64,000 nucleotides of DNA from Nemertoderma westbladi. Taxonomy: Eukaryota > Xenacoelomorpha > Nemertodermatida > Nemertodermatidae. A model generated the notes under the pieces. That model was given only the letters and a program-made list of their open reading frames with translations. It was not told the origin of the DNA and ran no database searches. Shown here in pieces: positions 21,511-32,297 of the stretch (positions are counted from its first letter, which is position 1; each line of letters starts with the position of its first letter). The DNA lies in the NCBI GenBank assembly GCA_032718475.1, contig JAUCBJ010004480.1, positions 1-64,000 on the forward strand. Direction: 5' to 3'. A program made the translations under genes and the position numbers.

Positions 21511-22790
21511 TATAGCTGAATGTACTTCGAATGTCACTTGACCCACATAATATAGGTGGGGTGGAGGAATGGAAATACAACCTGCCCTTGGTAGTAGAAG
21601 TAGTAGTGGACAACCACGGGTGCTGCTGTTTTTTATTCATTTAATGTAAATCAATTAAATCCAGTTTTTATGGCAGTCCCTCTTGGGCCATTACTGTAGA
21701 AGGCACCTGATCCCTTGATGCCTAGAATTGCCAAAACCATGTACTGCACTGCAGGCACTGCCGATGAGATTTACCGTCCACTGTTATTGCAGTACTGATG
21801 GTTGTCCTTGTCAGCCCTTTCAGCCATATTCCTGAACCATTGACATTCCATAATCGGTTAATTAATAATGATATTGATGATCTATTTAACCATTTAAAAT
21901 TATTTAAAATCAATTTACTTAGATTCTTAGTAAATCTTATCTTATCCCCATTCTGTGTCAGACCTTCATACTGGTGTTTTGGACCTTAGTCTTGAGTTCT
22001 AGAAGGTATTTTGTTAGTACTAATAATCCTTGGGGTCTACTGTCCGTAGGGATATCATCATTACTATGGGATAAACGGGTAAAAATGGATATCCCCTGGG
22101 GGGGGGGGTGGTCTGATAAAGCTGCGCGTAGGCCCCACGTCGTTTAGTTCATATGTCCTGGCGGATTAGAGTGTGAATATTTCCCTGCTCAAAGATTGGA
22201 TTTAAGGAGATCTCTGGTGGGAGAAGTTGCTGTTTACCCTTCATATGTATAGTATACCTGATGATGTCAATGCTTTTAGGATATGGGTTTAGTATAGAGG
22301 TACTCAGGTACTGTAATTGAAAGTCCCTGTGGATTATAATAAACATAATCCTCCCATTTCATTCCACTCTTGTCAATTATTCATAATTTTTTTAAGTGAC
22401 GCTTAGCATTGACTTTCGAAGTGTTCAATTCAACTGTGTTGCTACGGTAACTATATAATTACTTGTAAATTTCCATGAATTATGAATGGCATTCTTGTTG
22501 AATCTACTGTACTCTAATACTGTATGTAGCCTTGTGTGAGCCAAATTGGCCGATATATAACCAGAGGTGACAGTTTGCCTTGTTAGGGCTGAGCTATCAC
22601 GATAAAATGCGTGAGATTGATAGTCAAAGTCCAAGTAATATCTTATTCAGAATGTTGATGCATGCTTCCTGCGATGTCAAACCTGTCAGCCTGTGACAAT
22701 GCCAAGGAAACTTAATTGGTTGTCTTTGCTTTGAATCGAATGGCCATAAAAATTTTCTTTTAAAGCAAATTATCATTGGGAGGGGTGGGC

Positions 22791-22806
22791 GGGGGGGGGG
22801 GGGGGG
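22791..22806. repeat. poly(G) run, 16 bp
   Basis: Uninterrupted run of 16 G in a wider G-rich tract that starts at 22778. Confidence 0.95.
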
Positions 22807-23519
22807 TATTAGTATTGATTGATGTATTTATCATCTAGGAGGCATCGGCCACCGCCACTGTAACTGGAAACAATCGTCATCAGCCATGTAAATCACTAAT
22901 CATCTACATACTATAGGCTCTACTGCCCAGATGTAGCGATGATCTTCGGTGAAGGTATAATTTTGGATGCATTTGATACCCTTTATAGTATATTTAAAAC
23001 AAAACCTCTATCGAATTCAGAATTTTTTAAACCAAATCCTGGATCAAGAATTTTAAGTAGCAAAAGTGTTCTACTGGTCTACACGACTAACAAAGCTATC
23101 CAACGACTGAACTCACTGACAATCGACGAAAGTTAGGGGGTTATAAATTTAAAAGTACTTCCAAGGTACTTCCAGGCAATCTGCCCTTTCTGCAGCATAA
23201 CCAAAAATGAACATAGGGGCTGCCTATTCTAGGCTGATGAGTGCTCTTTTACACACCACCTTAAAACCCAGACTATTCGACTATTCGTGGTTTTCCTCTA
23301 CATCTAAAGCATATGTTCGTTGTATTTCAACCATATTATATATAAACCGATTCCATATCCCACTGACTTTGACTTGCCCACTCTATAATCTACATATTAT
23401 ATAATATAAAATTTATGAATAAAATTGTGACGAAACCAAGATCAACAACGTTTTTATAAAAATATAACAAATTACACAAACTTTCGAAATAATATGAGAT
23501 CTCTTTTTCAGGTTATTTA

Positions 23520-24478
23520 TAATAAAATAAAATAAATATATATTATATTTTTATTTATTTAATTATTTAATATTATATTATATTTTTATTTATTTATTTA
23601 TTTAATTATTTAATATTATATTATATTTTTATTTAATTATTTAATATTATATTATATTTTTATTTAATTAATTATTTAATATTATATTATATTTTTATTT
23701 ATTTAATTATTTAATATTATATTATATTTTTATTTATTTAATTATTTAATATTATATTATATTTTTATTTATTTAATTATTTAATATCATATTATATTTT
23801 TATTTATTTAATTATTTAATATTATATTATATTTGTATTTATTTAATTATTTTCATATTCATATATATTCATATTCAACACCAAGGGATGAGGGAAAGGG
23901 GCCTCGCGTGTGCTTTGGGGGGTGTCCGGCGGCGCCTTCAATTCGCCCTCCTCCGGTCCAGTTCCCTCTGCCTCCGAGGCGGACGACGATCATGGCGCGG
24001 TTTGGGGTTCGGGGATGGTGCGGGTCTGCGAGGTCACGACATCCCCGCGCAGTATTGACCGGCTGCTTCGGCTCTTCATCAACAACGCATCGGCTCTTAA
24101 CTTCAAGAAACAACTGGACGCGCTCTACACAACTGTATAAATAAATATTACTATTACTCTATAAATATTAACTCAACATCAATTTGCAATATTTATTGTT
24201 AACTATTATTGGTATTGGCATTGCAATTAAATGCTATTATAATTAATATTAATAAAGGTTATTTGTTATAAAAAAAAATTATTTAATATTATATTATATT
24301 TTTATTTATTTAATTATTTAATATTATATTATATTTTTATTTATTTAATTATTTAATATTATATTATATTTTTATTTATTTAATTATTTAATATTATATT
24401 ATATTTTTATTTATTTAATTATTTAATATTATATTATATTTTTATTTATTTAATTATTTAATATTATATTATTTCTAA
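23520..24478. repeat. AT-only satellite in two blocks around a GC-rich island
   Basis: Blocks at 23520-23860 and 24280-24478 repeat TTTAATTATTTAATATTATA with TTATATTTTTATTTAT in units of about 34-38 bp. The two blocks share the same unit and orientation, so the 23880-24280 segment probably interrupted one array. Confidence 0.9.
23880..24140 (+). pseudogene. GC-rich coding-like island, possible retroelement C-terminus
   Basis: About 260 bp at roughly 60% GC sit inside the AT satellite. The + frame from 23910 ends with SIDRLLRLFINNASALNFKK and stops at 24138-24140 (TAA), followed by an AT-rich tail. The abrupt base-composition change, end-of-ORF look and A-rich stretch near 24270 suggest a 5'-truncated retroelement insertion. 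The family is not recognised. Confidence 0.35.
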
Positions 24479-25091
24479 TGCTAGTATAATATGTTATAGT
24501 TTTATAGTAACCTGGTTGAATAAATTGAATAAAATAAAATAACTTTGTTTCCTCACAATTTTCTTAATATATTTAATTATTGTAACCGGATCCTACATAC
24601 ATCCCAACGGCTTTGACTTGCCCAATTTATAGTCTATAAATATAATATATATATATTTTTTTTATTTTATATTTGTAAGCGTAAAATAATAAATAAATAA
24701 AATATTATTTTAAATAAACCTAGATCGACCTCAGAAAAAATTCATATATTACTTCATATATCCAAATTCATATATTTTATTTTATATATTATATATATAT
24801 ATAATAACGTATGACTTATTAAATAAAGTCATATGTTGTTTCCCGTCAAAATATAATTAATATATACGGTTGTCATCAAGCAGCATCGTATTTCACACAA
24901 GCTCGAGTTACACTGCTAAATACGCGTCAGAGAAAGACTAAAGTCGATTCGAGAAACTGAAGTGAAATTTTATTTTACACCAATATGTCATTTTATATTA
25001 ACGTGTTGACGCTTTCGTGTCATATATTCACATATATCACATACTGTATATGTCATATTTACATACAGTAGTACAGTCATGTTCGGATGTA
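24479..25091. other. Non-coding AT-rich stretch
   Basis: No gene seen; (TA)n and (TAT)n tracts near 24640-24810. Confidence 0.5.
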
Positions 25092-25304
25092 GGACAATTC
25101 GGTCCCGGACAATTCGGTCCCGGACAATTCGGTCCCGGACAATTCGGTCCCGGACAATTCGGTCCCGGACAATTCGGTCCCGGACAATTCGGTCCCAAAA
25201 CACTAAATAAATGGGACCGAATTGTCCGGGACCGAATTGTCCGGGACCGAATTGTCCTAGGACCGAATTGTCCTAGGACCGAATTGTCCGGGACCGAATT
25301 GTCC
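25092..25304. repeat. Inverted minisatellite: 7 units facing 6 inverted units
   Basis: Seven perfect copies of GGACAATTCGGTCCC (25092-25196), a 16-nt spacer (25197-25212), then six copies of the reverse complement GGGACCGAATTGTCC (25213-25304), two of them starting TAG instead of GGG. Each unit also has GGAC/GTCC dyad symmetry. The whole can fold as a hairpin of about 90 bp. Frames reading DRIVR and QFGPG repeats are a by-product of the 15-bp period. Confidence 0.95.
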
Positions 25305-25654
25305 TGCTTCCGTCATGTTAATACTGCCGAACCGGTACCAGGAGCTGCATACCCATAAATCATGTGCAGAATACTGAAACAAACAAACCCGTATGATCAT
25401 GTTAAATATTTATTGGACTGAGCGCTCCCATTGACTCTACCGGCACGGGTAAGTAGAGAGTGCATGACACCATGTAGACAGCATGAGACTAGAATAAAGT
25501 GTTATCACGATGAAATATAAAGTACTGCGTGCATTACTCAGGATTTATTTTCCATTATTTCACTCTGTTGTTGCTGACTTGAAAATCTATAATAAGTATT
25601 AGCCAAATAACTAATATATAAAATTTACATTCTGGTATGTTTTGACATCTTTGT
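25305..25654. other. Non-coding stretch
   Basis: No gene or repeat recognised. Confidence 0.5.
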
Positions 25655-26530
25655 CAAAACACAATGTCAAAGTCATTGCTGGTGACATGAATGCGCAAAT
25701 TGGCCCAGAAAACATCAGGGTTTACCTATAACACCAGTTGAATGTGGAAGAATGTGAATTGATACCAACAAACACGACATTCACTTTCAATTCTATTCTA
25801 TGGACCTATCAATACCCTAATGTAACCAAAGCGCAGCTGGATTACATTCTTATACACAAAAAGGGACACAAATAGGGGAAACGACATGATTAACTGCCAG
25901 GCATACAGCTCGTTCAACCTAAATGGTTCTGACCACAGAATCGTGACTGTAGAGATCAGACTCAGTTTGAGAGCCAGCAAACCCAGGACAAGCAAGCAAA
26001 TCAACTATGACTGGGAGAAACTCAGAACTGACAATGCAGTAAAGGATGCTTACACAGTAGAAGTTCAAAACCGCTTTAAAGTACTTCAGTCAAGTCGATG
26101 AAGACCAGTCTACCAGTCTACTTATAATAAAAGCCCAGAAGGAATAAGGGCCAACAACGATAAACATCAACAAGGTTGAGTAAGCCAAGGAAGATCTTAA
26201 AGTGGCCTACAACATCGCCAGGAGAAGTACATACAGGATAAAATTTGAGAAATTACAACTGCTCACAAACGGCAACAATCAAGGAGACTTACGTGGCAAT
26301 CTGTGAGGTATCTGGCCGGAAAACTTGTGCTAATGGGCGCCTCAAAGCTGATACACCAAACGTATCTACTTTTCTGGCAACCAAGACATGAAAAGGCCGA
26401 CCGGTTATAACATATATAGACCAATTTAAAGTGATCTGAATTGAAACGAAATTGCGACAACTATGGAGAATCGGGAATCCTGGAAGGATCTCATTTCCAC
26501 TACCGTACCTGACTGGGATACATGCTTTAA
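25655..26530 (+). pseudogene. LINE endonuclease joined to LINE 3' end, RT deleted
   Basis: The + strand encodes VKVIAGDMNAQIG (about 25658-25700), LDYILI (about 25840), NCQAYSSFNLNGSDHRIVTV (about 25893-25950) and a linker containing INKVE. These are the apurinic-endonuclease core and the region before the RT. From about 26345 the sequence jumps to the far 3' end (RP...ITYID-like, then NEIATTMENRESWKDLIST at 26445-26500), the same C-terminus as the LINE at 32298-34205. The RT core is absent. Stops at several points and frameshifts make it non-coding. Confidence 0.75.
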
Positions 26531-27867
26531 AAATATGGACACCTTTTGTCCAAGTTTAATCTATGAGGATAATGTGCGACATTAGTGCTCCATAACCTAT
26601 CAACTACTACCTTGTTTAATTGAAATAACCATACTAATTACTGCCACTGAGTGAGACTGGATTGACTAATCTGTCAACTGCTCTGTTAATTTACATAATA
26701 AGAAATTGTATTGTGTCAATAACAATCTAACAACCTGTAAAAGGAAAGATTTGCACTAAGTAATGTTTTAAGGTGTTAATTGTAAAAATATTTCGCGTTT
26801 TGTTAAGTAACCTTCAATAATAATTCTTATGAAATGCCTTTTAAAGGCCGTTGCGTTGTAGACCAATGTATTACTTATTCCTACTACTGAAACTCATACT
26901 CACACATGATAAAATATGCTACCCTGTTTTCTGATTGTAGTTACATGGTTTCTTTGTTGTTAATGTAAATTTGCTTTGATAAATATCCCTTATTGACAAA
27001 CAACGGTATGGGGTAGCAATTATGTTAAATTGGATATCGACCACTATTTACACCATTAGGATAGCCTGACATTTGTGTAAAGTAATAGCAGCTAGCGTTG
27101 GCGTCTTCGTTGCTTAGCAATAATAAAATATGCTATCAAAAATAATGTCATCATTAATCAAATATTTACGAGGGCTTCTGAAGGGTTTCTTACGGCCTGT
27201 GGATTAAGTAGATTTCTAGTAAGACGCAGGTGGTTTGATCCAAGGAGCTATTAGTGCGTATGCGCTCTCGCATACTTACTGTTCAATATGGATACCATTA
27301 TTAAATAACCACATAATTTCTTAAAGTGCCCTTCTTTAAATGTCAACAAAACCATGTCATTTTCTTCAGGTGCAAATTCATGGATATTTTGTTAATATCT
27401 GTAATATTATTGATTCATCGCATCTCATATGGACTCGTTCCACCAAAACGATACACAATAACAATGTAAATATTCCTATCATGCCAAAATATATATTTAT
27501 TACAATATACGATACGCGATAATAACAACATTTACAGAAATATTGAAATATAAAAAAAGTGTTGTAAATAATTGTCAACGGTTGATCGAAATTATAGACG
27601 GGTTTGATATTTGGAATCAGAAACGAATAGAAAAATACATTGTTTCAAAAGTCAAATTATAAAATCACTAGTTTGTTAAATATGCTGAATACTTGAGGAA
27701 ATTTGCCCAAGAACGTTAATTTGAAAGTTATTTGTGTATTTAGGACAGGAAGTTGGTGAAATTGGTGTACTTTGTAAAATTTTATACCTCATATATTCAA
27801 ACTTTCTCAATTAAATAGAAATCAATTAAAAGTGACCATTGATTATTACCATTGATCATCAATCACT
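26531..27867. other. Non-coding stretch
   Basis: AT-rich; no gene or repeat recognised beyond the probable LINE 3' UTR at the left edge. Confidence 0.5.
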
Positions 27868-28092
27868 AGAGGGAGCCCAACGGCTCCTCAGCTCATTAGA
27901 ACAGACTGCTTCTAGTTTTGGTCTTTTTGTTAACTCCAAGAAGACCAACATTTTTACAGTTAATTTTGATAGTCCTCAGCAAATCTTCTGATCGGATGCG
28001 CATAAGATCAAAGGATGGTATGCTTGAGCATGTGGACGACTTCTGTTACCTGGGATCATGGATCCGGAAGTCAGGTGAGGACCTTCGAATAC
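27868..28092 (+). pseudogene. LINE RT fragment, same family as 7606-9051
   Basis: Closely matches 8305-8532, starting TCACTAGAGGGAGCCCAACG and ending GACCTTCGAATAC, with small indels. It covers the region just after RT motif C up to DDFCYLGSWIRKSG. The copy then breaks off. A later part of the same family resumes at 29342. Confidence 0.85.
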
Positions 28093-28538
28093 TTCGGATT
28101 TTTAATCGAATTTTCCCCGAGAATTTTTAAGGGAAGCACTATTTTTCTGATGCCAAATCGGTCTAAACTCACTTTGCAAAAAAAAATTTTGATTTCGAAA
28201 AATTCTAAGCGGGCCTCACGACACTTGAAAATTTCACATTTTTGGGAAGGCAATGCCAGTTTTGAAAATTCCAGATATTTTGTATTTTTGATAAAAGTTA
28301 AAGAAGATGCAAATATATAATATCAAATAGGTTGGAAACAAACACAAAATGTGAAATTGTGATTTTCATATAAATCTACCACAGCCTCATGGCCTTTAAA
28401 ATTTTGCAAAATTTGCAAAATTTCACCCAAAAAATACAGCAAACCTACTCCGTAGCCTCTATAGTTGAAACGATTTACTGGGGTTTGGAGTTCTTCCTGA
28501 GTGAAATCTGCTGACTGACTGACTGATCGACCTAGCGG
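28093..28538. other. Unidentified sequence between two LINE pieces
   Basis: AT-rich, with AAATTTTGCAAAATTTGC-type short repeats near 28400. It may belong to an insertion that replaced 8533-8843-equivalent LINE sequence. Confidence 0.4.
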
Positions 28539-28812
28539 TTATCTTCCACAGTAAACCCTTCTAATCTGTCTCCTGTTCACCACCATGGCTGATCTTCCAC
28601 AGTAAACCCTTCCACTCTGTTTCCTAAAGGAATGCCTGTTCACCACACCATGGGTGATATTCCATAGTAAACCCTTCCATTCTGTTTCCTAAAGGAATGC
28701 CTGTTCACCACCATGGGTAATCTTCCACAGTAAACCCTTCCACTCTGTTTCCCAAACGATTGCCTGTTCACCACCATGGGTGATCTTCCATAATAAACCC
28801 TTTACTCTGTTT
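28539..28812. repeat. Minisatellite, about 5 copies of a 62-bp unit
   Basis: Units contain TTCCACAGTAAACCCTTCCA, CTCTGTTTCC and GCCTGTTCACCACCATGGGT. One reverse-complement copy is at 19768-19835. Confidence 0.9.
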
Positions 28813-29174
28813 TTCACTCGGTTCTCATTTATCGACCAGAAAGAGATGAAAGTGGTAAAGCTAGTCTGCAGCATTTAAAGTCCCGTGCCAAAACAGTAAA
28901 AAAAAATGCAACGTCCAGGAGCCTGGAGCCGAACTTGGAGTCGAACCTGGAGCCTCCTGAATGAAACCCCAGATTTTTAACACTAAATCAAGCTGCTGCT
29001 TAGTCTATGAATTTAATATGAAAATATGAATAATATAATTTCTAATTGTAGGCCTCCTCTAACTGAAACTACTTGAGTATAAATATAAATGTAAACTACA
29101 ACTACAGTAAAATATGTGACGATGAGAGGATGAGGAAATCTGATAAAGTTGGGGGAAAGTATCCTGCATATAAT
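28813..29174. other. Non-coding stretch
   Basis: Contains a short GAGCC/GGAGCCTGGAGCC-rich patch near 28915-28955. No gene recognised. Confidence 0.5.
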
Positions 29175-29330
29175 GACAGGGGCGATAAAGGACCAGGGGC
29201 GATAAAGACTCGGGGGCGATAAAGACCCAGGGGCGATAAGTTCCTAAAAACTCAGAACTGGGGGGCGATAAGTTCCCAACAAAAATACAATTTATTCGGG
29301 CTATAACGTTCCAGGGGCGATAAGGTCCTG
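29175..29330. repeat. Minisatellite of GGGGCGATAAAGACC(CA)-type units
   Basis: Units GGGGCGATAAAGGACCA, GGGGCGATAAAGACTCG, GGGGCGATAAAGACCCA and GGGGCGATAAGTTCC are spaced about 17 bp apart, then two or three more diverged copies run up to GGGGCGATAAGGTCC at about 29313. Confidence 0.9.
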
Positions 29331-29341
29331 CTTCGGCTTTT

Positions 29342-29600
29342 CAGGACATTGATTGCCGTGAAGACCAGCCTGTTCACATTCTTGTGCTTTGGCAGTCCCA
29401 TGGAGAAAACTAGTTGGTGGACAGCCCATGACATTTGTGACACGGCTCTTAAAGGACACTAACTGGCCTTGAAGATGCGGATAGTCTCGCGAAAGTCATG
29501 AGGGGTCGGGGTAGGGAGTTGTGGCGGTGAAACTATGTTGATAAGCCGGCATAGCATTTTTAATGCACGCTGCATTGGACTTGCCAATTATGGATGGCAT
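29342..29600 (+). pseudogene. LINE 3' coding fragment, same family as 7606-9051
   Basis: Matches 8840-9080 (GCCGTGAAGACCAGCC ... GGACAGCCCATGAC ... GGCCTTGAAGATGCGGATAG) with frameshifting indels. Together with 27868-28092 it represents one copy whose middle was lost or replaced. Confidence 0.8.
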
Positions 29601-30984
29601 GGTGGTGACACATGGATAAAACTATGAGTCCGTAACGGACCGGTAGAGGCTACTTACTTTTTATCTTGGTAGGATACAGTACACTACCGGCACTGGCACT
29701 TAACGGGACCTGCAGCCCTATCCGGTAGAGTTACATGTTACACAAGTTTATTATGCATTAAGCTGAGTGCTGAGAGCTTTTACTATTTAATATATTATAT
29801 TCGATCTAAGGTTATTAATATATTCTCGGTTGCGAAACATAACAATAATATTATGTTTTATTCCGAACGTTTTAAAATTTACGTTTTAGTTTTTTTTGGA
29901 GGCGCGGATATTAATTAAATAGGTCTACAATGTGAGTAAATCATTAAACCCACTTTAATAATTGAACATCTTTAGGCCGATTATGAATTTCATTATAATA
30001 AATTCTAATCATTTCACATGGCTTATGTTGGTGCCGAGCGTATTGTTGATGTGGAGATTAAATTTCAAATTTGGAAGAACGCGATAGCGTTGTAGTTGTT
30101 ACTAATAGCATTCATATATTTATTATTTTATACTTTGATTGTCAAGCTGAATTAAAAACCTTACCGGTAGGTATGCAAGTACAGTACGATATAAATACTA
30201 AAATAAAAAAGCAACTGACCATTAGACGTTGCATGCAATCAGTGATCAGCGATCAGTGAATAATTGTATTAACTCAAGCATTTAATTATTAACATGTATT
30301 TATTCTATATGACGCGCATATATATATATGCAATGATCCCCCCCCCCCCCCCCCCCCCCCTGTCTCCCGTGATATAATTCACTGCCAATGAGGACAATAT
30401 TTATTGACATCAATCTAACATTATTTGATCCACACACAGTTACGCCTTGGTTATTAAACTTTTCTACACTCCATCTCCAGGGAAGTAGCACTGGCGATGG
30501 AGTATATGATTTTTCTGGCATGTAGGGCCTATGCTGCAATGCAAGCCGTGTTGATGGTAAGTTTTCGCAATAAGATAAATCCATCACCAATGGTGATGGA
30601 ATATACAAGGACATATGGGTATTGTTTCAATTGGGATCAGAAACTAATTATATTTAACCGAACACATTGCACACTGTACAGGTCAATATATCCTACAGTA
30701 GATAAAATAAACCAATAAAATGTCGAAATACATTTAAAATACCGGTTAAATTTTATAGAATATAAGAATGACAATTATAAAGTTATTTATTTCAGTATGT
30801 GTATCTAAGTTCTCCGAAACTCAGAAGCCATGACTTACCACAGGCCTAATATCTTAACATATTATCTTGATATATATTTATGTCCATTATCAATTTCTTT
30901 GATGAAACAGATTTTTGTCATCGTAGAGAACTCTCATGATTTCAAATCTTATAACTGTTCAACGTTAAGATTATAATCGGCTTT
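29601..30984. other. Non-coding stretch with poly(C) run
   Basis: AT-rich. A 23-bp poly(C) run lies at 30338-30360. Small frames near 30071-30718 have no recognisable domain. Confidence 0.5.
30338..30360. repeat. poly(C) run, 23 bp
   Basis: Uninterrupted run of 23 C, preceded by (TA)n. Confidence 0.95.
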
Positions 30985-31146
30985 ATACTATTGTATTAGT
31001 GTCTATTGTATTAGCTATTAACTATTGTATTAGCTATTAACTATTGTATTAGCTATTAACTATTGTATTAGCTATTAACTATTGTATTAGTGTCTATTGT
31101 ATTAGCTATTAACTATTGTATTAGTTTCTATTGTTATCGTTTACAT

Positions 31147-31299
31147 ATTTTTTACCATAACTAAAAACTACTATAATGATAATTACTTACTTACTTAGTT
31201 CCTGGACTACATACGTATATATTGACATTATTGTGCTTTGTATTACATACGTAATCTATACCACCTTTAGGGGTGTGTATGAATATACAATTATTATTA
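31147..31299. other. Unidentified segment between minisatellite blocks
   Basis: Starts near ACTTACTTACTTAG and ends in (ATT)n next to the repeat. The (ATT)n end suggests another small retroelement tail, but no coding is visible. Confidence 0.35.
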
Positions 31300-32297
31300 T
31301 TAGCTATTAACTATTGTATTAGTGTCTATTGTATTAGCTATTAACTATTGTATTAGAGTCTATTGTATTAGCTATTAACTATTGTATTAGTGTCTAGTGT
31401 ATTAGCTATTAACTATTGTATTAGTGTCTATTGTATTAGCTATTAACTATTTTATTAGCTATTAACTATTGTATTAGCTATTAACTATTGTATTAGCTAT
31501 TAACTATTGTATTAGTGTCTATTGTATTAGCTATTAACTATTGTATTAGTGTCTAGTGTATTAGCTATTAACTATTGTATTAGTGTCTAGTGTATTAGCT
31601 ATTAACTATTGTATTAGTGTCTATTGTATTAGCTATTAACTATTGTATTAGTGTCTATTGTATTAGCTATTAACTATTGTATTAGCTATTAACTATTGTT
31701 TTAGTGTCTATTGTATTAGCTATTAACTATTGTATTAGTTACTATTGTATTAGCTATTAACTATTGTATTGGTGTCTATTGTATTAGCTATTAACTAATG
31801 TATTAGCTATTAACTAATGTATTAGCTATTACTATTGTATTAGCTATTAACTATTGTATTAGTGTCTATTGTATTAGCTATTAACTATTGTATTAGTTAC
31901 TATTGTATTAGCTATTAACTATTGTATTGGTGTCTATTGTATTAGCTATTAACTAATGTATTAGCTATTACTATTGTATTAGCTATTAACTATTGTATTA
32001 GTGTCTATTGTATTAGCTATTAACTATTGTATTAGTTACTATTGTATTAGCTATTAACTATTGTATTGGTGTCTATTGTATTAGCTATTAACTAATGTAT
32101 TAGCTATTACTATTGTATTAGCTATTAGCTATTAACTATTGTATTAGCTATTAACTATTGTATTATCTATTAACTATTGTATTAGCTTTTAACTATTGTA
32201 TTAGCTATTAACTATTGTATTAGCTATTAACTATTGTATTAGCTATTAACTATTGTATTAGCTTTTAACTATTGTATTAGCTATTAACTATTGTACT

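Larger units (their letters stand above)
21331..23519. other. Non-coding stretch
   Basis: Contains repeat copy B (21440-21510, - strand), CTATCTGATAGTT words near 21388-21445, an 11-bp G run near 22098 and a 16-bp poly(G) at 22791-22806. No gene recognised. Confidence 0.5.

Noticed and set aside
24988-25358. Frames with DRIVR and QFGPG repeats
   Set aside because: By-product of the 15-bp inverted minisatellite.
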